Assembly: GCA_023935145.1 (NCBI GenBank)
Contig: CM043700.1
Location: 28,218,501-28,282,500, forward strand
Length of the DNA stretch: 64,000 nucleotides
Direction of reading: 5' to 3'
From: Bretschneidera sinensis
Lineage: Eukaryota > Streptophyta > Magnoliopsida > Brassicales > Akaniaceae
Numbering within the stretch: position 1 is the first letter of the stretch; each line of letters starts with the position of its first letter. Shown here one piece after another: positions 35,193 to 45,989 of the stretch. The position numbers were made by a program, and so were the translations under genes. Below the pieces are notes generated by a model. The model made no database searches and was not told the DNA's origin. It was given only the letters and a program-made list of their open reading frames with translations.

Positions 35193-37247
35193 ATGGCAAC
35201 AAATAGCTATTCTGAGGGACATTTCTACACTGGGCCTCCTTTGTTCAATGGCTCCAACTATAACTATTGGAAAAACAGTATGAAAATCTTTGTTGAATGA
35301 TAAGATTATAATCTATAGAGAGTTATTGAAGAAGGACCTAGAATTCCATAAGAAATCAGTCATACAATGCCTAAACTCAAAACTGAGTACAATGATGAGG
35401 ATTGTAGAATGATGTCTCTCAATAGTAGAGCCACAAGTATTTTACATTGTACTTTAGATATATCTTAATACAATAAAATCTCTGCATGTGTTTCAACTAA
35501 GGAGATATGGGATAAATTGCAAGTTACGAATGAAGGAACTAGTGAGGTTAAAAAATCAAAAATCTATATGCTAGTATCTAAATATGAATCTTTTAGAATG
35601 TCTCATAACGAAACAATTTATCAAATGCACTCACGTTTCACAACTATTGTTAATGGTTTGAAGCTTCTTGGTAAGAACATTGAGGAGTTTGAACTAACAA
35701 GAAAAATCTTAAGATCTTTGCCACTCACTTGGAAAGCAAAGAAGACGACCATCAAGGAGGCCAAAGATCTCGACAAACTTGATGTTGAGACATTTCTTGG
35801 GTCATTGTTGACATATGAGATGGAAGAAATGAATCTCATTGTCAATGATGATGAGAAGAAGAAAAAGATTATTACTCTCAAAGCCTCTACAAGCAACAGA
35901 GAAGAGGAATCAGAAGAAGAAACGGAGAGCAGTGAAGAAGATGGTGAGATGGCTTTAATCACTAAACGGTTTTATAGGTTCTTGAAGAAAAGCAAGAAAC
36001 CTTACACAAAGGATCCCACTTCAAAAAGGGAACCACTTGTGTGCTATGGATGCAAGAAGCCCGGTCACATCAAGGCCGATTGTATGGTTACAAGCAAACC
36101 ATACAGGAGCTTCAAGAAGAAAGCTTTGATAGCAACTACTTGGAGTGATGATGAAAAAGAAGAGTCCTCAGATAAAGAAGTCGGATAGGAGGAAATTGCC
36201 AACCTATGTCTTATGGAAATTGATAATGAAAATGAGGTATTATCTTCCCCCTCTTCTAAAAACAACATTGTTAGTAGTAGTGAAAAATTGTTAGAAGTCA
36301 TAAATGGAATGCATGATGAATTGAAGAAATTCGAGTCTAGGAACTCAACTCTTAAGAAAGAGGTATCATCTCTTTCTAAAGAAATGATAAGTCTAAGAGA
36401 AGAAAAAGATAAACTATCTTCATTGCTTTATGATTTTTCTCAAGATTTCCTAAAAGATGAAAATGAAAACTTAAAGAATAAGATATTAGAATTGAATGGC
36501 ACAATATTTAGACTCATGCTTGGAAAAGAAAAGTTTGATGAAGTTCTTTCTTGCCAAAGATTAAATGGAGGAAAATCCGGGTTAGGAGACTCTCTATTAG
36601 GCAAACAAAAATCAAAAGAGAGCTTATTCAAGAAAGCTTCTTGTGTGAATGAAGCCTTTACTTCAAAGATCACTAGCAAGGTCAAAAACACACCCTCAAT
36701 GAATGCTAGCATGTCTAGAAATGCTAATTCTAATGCATATACAAGAATGAAAAATCCTAGAAATACTCATGCTTATATGTATGCTCATTCAAGAAATGCT
36801 TATACACATCCTAAGAATAACCATCATGTGCATCCTAGAAACAATATGTATAATCAAAACTTGCACACTGCACATGCATATCCTTGGAATTACCATCATG
36901 GTTATCCTAGAAATAATATGCATACTCATGATAATGCAAGCATGTATTCTAGAAATCATCATCAAATATTTTCTGGAAATGACATGTATACTCATATTCC
37001 TCACAATAGAAACATGTATCCTAGGAACTCATATCCTAAGCATTATAGATATGCACAACTAAGTCATCCTAGAAATTTCAATAACTATTGTCCTAAGATT
37101 ATGCATTATCAACATGTCTATAGATCACCATATGCTGTTAAGAAAGTATGGGTCCCAAAAGAAACCGTATTTTCAAGGACTAACCCCAAAGGACCCAAGA
37201 AATTTTGGGTACCTAAAAATGCCATTATGTATCCTTGTGTAATATAG
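35193..37247 (+). pseudogene. Element C gag with coiled coil and His/Asn-rich tail
   Basis: Starts at ATG 35193. The UBN2-type capsid region is clear from IYMLVSKYESFRMSHNETI to LTYEMEEMN (35550-35830), then an acidic stretch and a zinc knuckle, CYGCKKPGHIKADC (about 36040-36085). A stop at 36186-36188 separates a second part (36213-37247) with a long heptad-rich segment (LKKEVSSLSKEMISLREEKD) and a 36720-37100 tail made of repeated Y/H-x-RN-x-(H/Y) units. Long gags with a coiled coil are known from Sireviruses. Stops also occur around 35300-35470. Confidence 0.85.
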
Positions 37248-37249
37248 AT

Positions 37250-38718
37250 ATGTCTCCACACCAAATAAAAAGGTAATTGTTGGTACCTTGATAGTGGATG
37301 CTCAAAGCACATGACCGATGATAAAAATATATTCAAAGAGCTAACTCTAAAAGATGGAGAACATGTCACCATTGGAGACAACACAAAAATAAAGATCATC
37401 GGGCATGAAAAAGTTGATAATAATTTCTCAACCATAGATAATGTATTGCTAGTACAAGGCCTTAAGCCAAATTTACTAAGTATTAGTCAACTTCGTGACA
37501 ACGGCAACAAAGTCATATTTGAAACCTCTCATTGTCTAGTTATAGACATCAAGAGTAACAATATCAAGTTTGTTGTCCATAGACATGAAAATGTCTATAT
37601 AGTTGATTTAAAATCATTGCATTTAGAAAATGAAAAATGTTTTCCTGCATTTAGTGAAAACTTATGGCTATGGCATAGAAGGCTTGGTCATGTGAACATG
37701 AATTTGCTTAAAATCATTTCTAGAAAAGATTTAATCATTGGACTTCCCAAAATCAATTTTGAAAAAAGACAAAGTATGTTATGCTTGTCAAATGGGAAAA
37801 CAAACTAGGATTTCTTTTAAAACAAAGAATGTAGTCTCAACTACTAGACCATTGGAACTTTTGCATATAGACTTATTTGGTCCAATAAGTACCATTAGTC
37901 TAGGTGACCATTAATATGCTCTTGTTATTATTGATGACTATTCAAGATATACCTTTGTTATTTTTATTGCTTATAAGGATGAAGCTTACAAAGGATTTGA
38001 AAACTTTTGCAAAATAGTTCAAAATGAAAAAAGAATTTGTATTTCAAGCATTAGAAGTGATCATGGAAAAGAATTTGAAAACCAAAGTTTTTTAAAATTT
38101 TGTGATGAAAATGGAATTAATTACAACTTTTCAGCTCCTATAACTCCTTAACAAAATGGAGTTGTTGAGAAGAAAAATATAGCTCTAGAAGAATTTGCAA
38201 GAATAATACTTTGTGAAAATAGTTTACCAAAATATTTTTAAGCTGAAGCAATAAACACTTCTTGCTATATCTTGAATAGCATTTTAATTAGGCCTATGCT
38301 TGATAAAACTCCATATGAATTATAGAAAGGTAGAAAGCCTAATATCTCATATTTTCGTACATTTGGTTGTAAATGCTTCATCCTAAATAACAATAAAACT
38401 AACTTGGGTAAATTTGACTCTAAGACCGATGAAGGGATATTTTTAGGATATTCAACCTCTAGTAAGGCTTATAGAGTCTTCAACAAGAGAACTCTAGTGG
38501 TAGAAGAATTCGTACATGTAACTCTTGATGAGTCTAACCCAATTAGTAGTAGAGAAGTTTCTTTCAATGATGATGCAAATTTTATTCCAAGAACGAAAAC
38601 ACCTACTCCTATTGTTGACCCAAATGAGAGTCCATCTCATATAAATGAAGAGATAAAAACTCTTAAATTAGACCAACCATTTACAAGCCTACAAGAGGAT
38701 AGTCTTCCCAAAGATTAG
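37250..38718 (+). pseudogene. Element C protease and integrase
   Basis: The protease motif is at about 37275-37320 (YLDSGCSKHMTDD). The GAG-pre-integrase zinc segment follows (LWHRRLGHVNMNLLKI, C-x2-C degraded to MLCLSNGKTN). The integrase core lies at 37850-38250: HIDLFGP (first aspartate), IRSDHGKEFEN (second) and a degraded P-x-Q-x-NGVVEKKN block with the glutamate. The C-terminal KFDSKTDEGIFLGYSTSSKAYRV block is at 38404-38480. Several stops are present (about 37806, 37915, 38150, 38240, 38324). Confidence 0.87.
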
Positions 38719-38849
38719 AGGTATGTAAATTATCACAAGGGGTAAGAACTCGTTCCTCTATTAGAAATATTTGCAATTATGTAGCTTATTTGTCTCAAAT
38801 AGAACCTAAGACATTTATTGAAGCCGAAAAGGATAATGAATGGATAATT

Positions 38850-40342
38850 GTCATGTAAGAAGAAATAAATCAATTTGAAAGAAACAATGTTTGGAATCTA
38901 ATTCCTAGACCTAAGAATCATACAATAATAGGAACTAAATGGGTATTTAAAAATAAGATGGATGAAAATGGAATAATAACTAGGAACAAGGCTAGACTAG
39001 TTGCTGAGGGATATAATCAAGAAGAAATAATAGACTTTGATGAGATCTATGCTCCTATAGCTAGATTAGAAGCTATTAGAATGTTATTAGCCTTTGCATG
39101 CTTTAATAAGTTTAAGTTATTTCAAATGAATGTAAAAAGTGCATTTTTAAATGGCTTTATAGAAGAATAGGTTTATGTTGAACAACCTCTTGGATTTGAG
39201 AACCCTAGTCTTCCAAATCACGTCTACAAGCTCTCTAAGGCTCTATATGGGTTGAAGCAAGCTCCAAGGGCATGGTATGAAAGACTAAGTAAATTTTTAA
39301 TTGACAATAATTTTATAAGAGGTAAAGTTGACACAACTCTCTTCACAAAAACTCACATAAATGACACTCTACTAGTCCAAATATATGTTGATGATATTAT
39401 ATTTGGTGCTACTAATGAATCTATGTGTCAAGAGTTTACCAAGTGCATGCAAGGTAAATTTGAAATAAGCATGATGGGAGAACTTACCTACTTCCTTGGA
39501 CTTCAAATTAAATAACTGAAAGGAGGCATCTTCATCAATCAATCAAAATACACAAAGGATCTACTAAAGAGGTTCGGGATGGAAATCTCAAAGCCACTTG
39601 GTAGACCTATGAGCACATCTACAAAACTTGATCTTGATGAAGAAGGTGAGTGTGTAGATACTAAATACTATAGAAGCATGATAGAAGCTTTACTTTATTT
39701 GATTGCAAGTAGACCTGATATTATGATCAGTGTATGCATGTGTGCTAGATTTCAGGCTAATCCTAAGGAATCACATATAGTTGCAGTAAAAGGATCCTTA
39801 GATATCTACAAGAAACTCAAACCTTAGGATTATGGTACTCTAGAGATTCATATTTTGAGTTTGTAGGATATTCAGATGCTGATTTTGCTAGATGTAGGTT
39901 AGAAAGAAAAAAACACCAGTGGAACACACCAATTCTTAGGTGCAATGTTAATCTCTTGGTTTTCCAAGAAACAAAATTTCGTTGCTCTATCAACCGTCGA
40001 GGTGGAATATGTAGCAGCTAGAAGTTGTTGTGCCCAAGTGTTATGGATGAAACAACAACTAGAAGACTATGGCATGAACTTTAAAAGTATCCAAATACAT
40101 TGTGATAATACTAGTGCTATCAACCTAACCAAGAACCCTATTCATCACTCTAGAACTAAACACATAGAAATTAGACATCATTTCTTAAGAGATCATGCTC
40201 AAAAAGGTGATATAAGACTAGAATTCATACCTTCAGAAGATCAAATAGCTGACATTCTTACAAAACCTCTAAATAAAGCAAGTTTTTGCAAAATAAGACT
40301 GTCAATGGGATTGCTAGATTATGATAAACTATATGTTTGATT
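38850..40342 (+). pseudogene. Element C reverse transcriptase and RNase H
   Basis: Copia RT blocks: WVFKNKMDENG, NKARLVAEGYNQ, the palm block QMNVKSAFLNG (asparagine where the catalytic aspartate of the usual DVKSAFLNG is expected), LYGLKQAPRAWYE and the second active site YVDDIIFG. RNase H is at 39945-40340, with STVEVEYVAARSCCAQVLW, HCDNTSAINLTKNP, RTKHIEIRHHFLRD and DILTKPL. Internal stops at about 39168, 39513 and 39825. The D-to-N change alone would inactivate the polymerase. Confidence 0.9.
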
Positions 40343-40479
40343 GTTTCATCATTCATCATTTTGCATATTTGACATCTAATGAAAGAGTATTAAACATTAT
40401 TTAATTACTCCCTCACTCAAGATGGCATAGATAAAAATATTTCGTGCTAAGACTCAAGATTGGAAATTTTTTTAAGGGT

Positions 40480-40840
40480 CCAGTCGACTGGTAAGTCTAT
40501 CCAAGTCGACTGGTAAGTCTCTGCCCAATCTTCTGGTCAACTAGTAAGGCTATACCAGTCTTCTGGTAATCAAAAACCTTGTTTGGAGCCATTTTTTTAA
40601 AATATGTTAACTACCCAATCGATTGGTATGAACTACCCAGTTGATTGGTATCCTTCTGCCAATTTACCCAGTCGACTGGTATCCCTACCGAGTCAACTGG
40701 TATGAGAAACTTTTCAAATCTGCAATAACCCCAGTCGACTGGTAGTCGACTGGTATCCCTACCCAATTAACTAGTATGAGAAACTTTTCAAATCTGCAAT
40801 GACCCCAATCAACTGGTACCCTGACCCCAGTCGACTGGTA
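40480..40840 (+). repeat. CCAGTCGACTGG motif cluster in the pol/env-like spacer of C
   Basis: About a dozen copies of CCAGTCGACTGG and variants (CAATCGATTGG, CAGTTGATTGG, GAGTCAACTGG) in 360 bp, starting ~140 bp after the RNase H stop. A ~70-bp sub-block containing TATGAGAAACTTTTCAAATC is itself duplicated (about 40700 and 40777). Confidence 0.9.
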
Positions 40841-40846
40841 TCGCGA

Positions 40847-40920
40847 TTCTATATATAGTCTCTTCATTTTTTCCAGATTTTTACGCCATTTTCAAAACTC
40901 TAAGCTTTCTCTCTCTAAAC
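40847..40920 (+). promoter_or_regulatory. Candidate internal promoter for the env-like ORF of C
   Basis: TTCTATATATAGTC (TATA box, 40847-40860) follows the motif cluster by under 10 bp and is itself followed by a pyrimidine-rich stretch with CTTTCTCTCTCTAAAC at about 40903-40920, a layout typical of plant core promoters. Promoter activity is inferred from this arrangement only. Confidence 0.5.
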
Positions 40921-41119
40921 ATTTTTGTCCTATTGATCAAAAAACCCTCAAAACACTTCCTAAACACCTCGATCTACTCATCCAAACCGGTCATTTCAAC
41001 TTTCTACGGTTGAAATCTCCAATTTCCACTCAAAACCCTTTTTACCAAAAACACACTTTCTTCCAAAATATCCGATAGAGTCCGTATAAAAACCACCGTT
41101 AGGGGACCACATGCGCCTA

Positions 41120-42337
41120 CTAGGCCAAGGTCCACCAAATCCACGGCTCCGGATTCCCGAGGAAAGGGCATAGCAAGGTTATCTAGCAAGAAGACTAGAA
41201 CAGAGCTTGACGACTCTCTGTTCTCTAGCCCGGCGGCAAAAGACAGGTATACATCCATTATCCGCCATAAGAAAATCATGATGAGTAGATTCGTCGGCTT
41301 CAAATCTATTCGTCATGGTAATTTCAATATATTACATGCTTTTAATGCCATACACTTGACTCCACTGGTCAAGATTCATGAAAAATGTTACCCGAGACTG
41401 ATTCACCAGTTCTATGCGAACTTTGTGAAACCCAGTCCATTGGCTCTGAGGTTCAGAACCAGTATAATGGGTGTGGAGTTTGAGGTCAACACTAACCTCT
41501 TGACGAGTATCCTAAGGATCCCTATGGGAGGGATCCAATGGAGTCTGGACGGATGGCCAGATAATTTTGAGTATAAGGAGGCACGTTAGATAGTTAGGGG
41601 TGACCCTAACTATGTGTTTCGACTAACTACATTTCACACATGTAATGATATGCCCCTTGACTCGAAATTATTCAACCTCATTGTGAGTTAGACCATCCAC
41701 CCGAGACTCAGGAGTCGGGGCTATCTATCTAAGATAGATGTTATATTGATTTAGTGCCTTAAAACTAGGCACCACTTCAATATCTACCCCCTGCTGCTCG
41801 CCAACATGATAAATGGCGAAGCGAGCTACTCAGGATGTCTTCCCTACAGGATGCTCATCACGCTCATCCTCCAGCACTTTCGGGTGCCTCTCCCCGTTTT
41901 CGAGGCTCAGGACATCGGTCTCAAGTACATCATCAATGTCTCCCCACTGAAGAAGATGGGATGCACAGTCCGAGATGACTTCATCTACTCCAAGGCCGAG
42001 AAACACATTCGGATAGGAGAGGACGAGAGCATTGATGATGAGGCACGAGGGTCCGGATGCTGCTGCTGCTGCTGTTATGGATACGAATGACCGAGCACCT
42101 CCTATGGGTGACTCAAGTGCTAGTCAAGCTAGATATGGCGATCTCCTTCAGGCTATCACGAGCCTCCAGCTGACCATGCAGTCCGGCTTCTAGAGTTTGA
42201 GCTCCACAATCGATGCCATGCATCACGACCTCCGCTCTCTCCGGGATAACTTCGAGTTACACCGTGAGCATGCCGAGGGCTTTCTGACTGATCTTCGGGA
42301 TCTCACTCGTGGAGACTTTGACTCTCCTGCTCCTTGA
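41120..42337 (+). pseudogene. Element C env-like ORF
   Basis: An open frame is recognisable from about 41120; a clean start codon is not seen. 41278-41589 encodes MMSRFVGFKSIRHGNF..., including FYANFV and a TSILRIPMGG block, and is followed by stops at about 41587, 41690 and 41755. The frame resumes at 41806 with LPYRMLITLILQHFRVPL, resembling the WGLPFSFLLSYILKKK block of element B. The end (42130-42337) has a coiled-coil-like region and finishes at TGA 42335-42337. It fits the env-like ORF reported in SIRE1-type Sireviruses. No membrane segment is obvious. Confidence 0.7.
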
Positions 42338-42866
42338 GTCATTTTTCTATTTTCTTTTTGATGTACATATTGATGTAGTTTTTCATTGTTCTTAGCACGG
42401 ACATATTTTCATATATTACTATATTTTGTACTTCTGTTTCGGCTCTACGAAGCATGTACTGTATAGACTGATGATATATATGACTATGGTTTCTGTCTGG
42501 ACTTGGTTAATATACTTGTTTTACACTTTCGCAATATGCTTACGTGTTTTATATCTCCTTATATTCGGATAATGCTTTAAACTGCTTCTGTATGTATAGA
42601 AACTTCTGGTTCTCCCCAGGAAGGCTTTCGAACCCGAATGATGCCAAATTTTTGCGTACAAGTTTGTTTATGCATGCTCTTCATGTTTATGGTATCTATA
42701 TAGCTTATTTTTTGGTTTACTACCCCCTTTTCTGCTGTTGTTAAAACGGGAGAGAAAAATGAGAAAACTAACTGTAAACTCAAAATAGTGCATAGATTTA
42801 GGAGGAGTATTGCTCCAAAGAACTTGGTGTATGATTTTATATGTTGAGATGATTGGTTGGGTTGTG

Positions 42867-42911
<45 letters not shown>

Positions 42912-43050
42912 TTATTTATCTTTTTACAAGCTAGTTTTATTCAAAAAAACATATAAGACTTTGCCCGATTTTTCTCAAAAATCCAACACTTAGTTTTTTT
43001 TATAATAAAATTTCTCTCATTAGTTTTGTCATCATAAAAAAGAGGGAGAT
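42338..43050 (+). other. Non-coding 3' region of C with a (TA)n run and polypurine tract
   Basis: No gene is seen. A TG run leads into a TA microsatellite at about 42865-42906. The polypurine tract AAAAAAGAGGGAGAT ends at 43050. Confidence 0.75.
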
Positions 43051-44011
43051 TGTTGACCCTCACCTATATTTTAATGATGACAAAACATAACTCTTATTAT
43101 ACTAACAGTGCTATCTAAGTGTATTAAGCGATAAAAGCATTCAGCCAAGGATCAAGGTGCAAGAACTCAACCCAAATCAAACACCAAGTCAAGATAGAAG
43201 ATCTAGTATAGGGACAAGGCATTTAAACAAGTTGTAAATCTCACTTGTTCAAGTAAAAAGCTTGTCTTATTGCTCCTTTTGGAAAAACATTTTTACAGAA
43301 CTTTTCAATCAAATGTTTTTAAGTTAAAACGTTTCAAAACATGAAAACTGGGTTGATAAGCAACCCAATCGACTGGGTACTTATACCATAAGACTGGTAT
43401 ATGGGACAGTGTGTCCCCAGTCGATTGGATGACACATACCAGTCTACTTAAACTTTGGGGAGAAGGTCCTCCATCGACTGGTAAGTCCTACCCAGCTGAC
43501 TAGTACCTTCAATAGCCTTAAAAATGGGATTTTTAACTTGAAATATTCATTGTTGAGCCATTCTTCAAGCTTTACCTTGAAAGAGAGATATTATTCAGTT
43601 GTATAAGCTTTCATTGTTGTCACTCTACCATTTACTTTACAATATTTATTGTAAAGGGATTAGCTTCCGAAAGGAAGAGATTAGCTTCTGAAAGGAAGGG
43701 TTTTGCTTCCAAGAGGAAGGGATTAATTGTAAGGTTTGTGCAACACCCGTGAAGTTGCATGACTAAGTTTCTTAGTGGATTACTTCAAGGAGGTTCCTTG
43801 AAGAGAGTGGATGTAGGGTCGGAACGAATCCGATATTATCGAACCACTATAAATTGAGTTTGCGTCCTCTATTCCTTAAACTCTTTTGTTTACAGCACAT
43901 TATTTGTTTACATGCTTGTGGGTTTATCTGTTTTTATAAACTTGTGTTTAATTAGCAAAAGTTTTTAAAAACCCAATTCACCCCCCTCTTGGATTGAAAC
44001 CTCAGTCTACA
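43051..44011 (+). repeat. 3' LTR of element C (961 bp, internally deleted)
   Basis: From TGTTGACCCTCACC to CAGTCTACA. Compared with the 5' LTR it lacks about 216 bp (left-LTR positions ~34431-34646) between AACTTGA and the later TTGAAATATTC, so the TATA box and part of the motif cluster are gone. Remaining motif copies are at 43366-43505. Confidence 0.9.
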
Positions 44012-44208
44012 ACACTCAATTGCATCCTCATTCTTCTTAATTCTATCATCAAGCTAGTATTATGACTCCCAATAGCAGCTAATCTCCCTGTAGCCTTTCT
44101 ACTCAATGTGTCAGCTACTACATTAGCCTTTCCTGGATGATAATGAATTGTAGAGTCGTAATCACAAATCGTTTCCATCCACCTCCTCTACCTCAAATTC
44201 AACTCCTT

Positions 44209-45208
44209 CTAGGTTGATAAATGCGTCAAGCTTTTATGATCAGTAAAAATTTCACACTTGGCTCCATATAGATGATGTCTCCAAATCTTCAAAGCAAAAA
44301 CTATGGCAGCCAATTCTAAATCATGGGTCAGGTAATTCCTCTCATGGTTCTTCAGGTGCCTAAATGAATAAGCTATAACTCTCCCATGTTGCATCAACAC
44401 ACATCCCAACCTCTGATGTGATGCATCGCTATAAACCACAAATCCTTCATCACCATAAGGAAGCACCAATATCGAGGCAGTAGTCAATTTCTCTTTCAAC
44501 CGCTGGAAACTCCTCTCACATTCCTTATACCACTTAAACTTCACATCCTTCCTGGTCAACCTAGTCAAAGGTCCAACAATCATAGAAAATTTTTGGATAA
44601 ATCTCCTATAATAACCAGCCAACCCCAAAAAGCTTCTAATTTTAGTTACACTCGTGGGTCTTTCCCAATTCAACACTGCTTTTACTTTTTATGGGTCAAC
44701 TGCTATCCCCTCTCCTGATATAACATACCCCAAGAAAGATATTTCTCTCAACCAGAACTCACACTTCGAGAACTTCGCATATAATTTCTCTTTCCCCAAA
44801 ATCTCCAACACTATCCTTAAATGTTGTATAGTCTTCTCTTCATTCCTGGAATATATCAAAATATCATCAATAAATACAATCACAAATCTGTAACACCTGA
44901 TTCATAAGGTCTATAAATGCTGCAGGAGCATTGGTCAACCCAAAAGGCATCACTAAGAACTCATGATGGCCATAACGTGTCCTAAAAGCAAGTTTAGGTA
45001 CATCCCCCTCCTTTATCCTCAATTGATGATAACCCGACCTCAGGTCTATCTTAGAAAACACTCTAGCTCCTTGTAACTGCTCGAATAAGTCATCTATCCT
45101 CGGCAAAGGATATCTATTCTGGATAGTGATCTTATTCATCTGTCTATAATCAATACACAACCTTAATGTCCCATCCTTCTTCTTGACAAATAACACAGGG
45201 GCTCCCAA
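44209..45208 (-). pseudogene. Element A reverse transcriptase and RNase H
   Basis: Minus-strand [46 protein letters not shown] (44867-45208), then after a frame break the active site [10 protein letters not shown] and [15 protein letters not shown] (44689-44883). The connection and RNase H follow (44209-44676), with [29 protein letters not shown], and FTDHKSL near the end. An in-frame stop lies around 44686. The frame is cut by element C at 44017 and continues left of element B. Confidence 0.9.
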
Positions 45209-45975
45209 GGTGACGTACTAGGTCGGATAAACTGTTTATCCAGCAACTCTTGAAGCTGAACTTTCAACTCTCTCAATTCAGCTTGTGCCATCCTATAGGG
45301 TGCTACGGATATGGGTACTGATCCTGGAATCACTTCAATAGAAAACTCAATCTCCCTATTGGGAGGCAACCCAGTCCACTCTTCAGGGAAAACATCAAAA
45401 AAATATTTTATTACCAAAATATCTTCTAACTTCCTACCCTCATTGCTAGAATCCACTACATGCGCCAAATACCCCTCACAACCCTTCCTCAACCATTTAC
45501 TAGTAGTTAAGGCAGAAATAAAACAATTAGCAAGTATCTTACGTTCCCCCTGAAAATTAAACTCCTCCTGTCCGGGTATCTTGAACACCACATTTTTCCT
45601 AAAACAATCTACCCAAGCATGATATACAGATAACCAATTCATCCCCAGAATTAAATCAAAATTTGTCATATCTAGAGACAATAAATCAACTTCAAATTCT
45701 CTATCAGTAATATTAACTACACAACCTCGATAGATTGTCCTAATAATAACCCTATCTCTAGTAGGAATCTCAACAATAATTGCATGCATCAAAGGACTAG
45801 CACTAGCATCAATAGATTTCATATAACTACTAGATGCAAAAGAATGGGTTGCACCAGGATCAATCAATAGTCTAGCAGGCCTACTAAAGATAGAGATCGT
45901 ACCCATAATAACATCAAGAGTGGCTTGTGCATCCTGTTGGGTCAATGCATAGACTTTTTCCTCTCCGGATTGCAT
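45163..45975 (-). pseudogene. Element A protease
   Basis: A retropepsin-like domain with ARLLIDPGATHSFAS (active-site DPGATHS; D-x-GAT-HSF is normal for chromoviruses), then the DLILGMNWL block and the linker that leads into RT. The end of the frame overlaps the start of the RT frame in another phase, which indicates a frameshift. Confidence 0.85.
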
Positions 45976-45989
45976 CTGACTGCCACAAC

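Larger units (their letters stand above)
33939..44011 (+). mobile_element. Element C: Sirevirus-type Ty1/copia retrotransposon with env-like ORF
   Basis: A 10.1-kb plus-strand copia element in element A, TSD ACACT. Order: 5' LTR, initiator-Met primer site, long gag with coiled coil, protease, integrase, RT, RNase H, a spacer with CCAGTCGACTGG repeats, an env-like ORF, polypurine tract (43036-43050, AAAAAAGAGGGAGAT) and 3' LTR. Integrase before RT marks the copia superfamily. The long gag with a coiled coil plus an extra ORF after pol are features of Sireviruses. Many stops show it is defective. Confidence 0.9.

Noticed and set aside
41278..42337. A host gene in element C
   Set aside because: It lies inside the LTRs and TSD of a copia element, at the place where Sireviruses carry their env-like ORF, and is full of stops.
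42865..42906. TG/TA microsatellite as a regulatory element
   Set aside because: An ordinary simple repeat inside the non-coding 3' part of element C.
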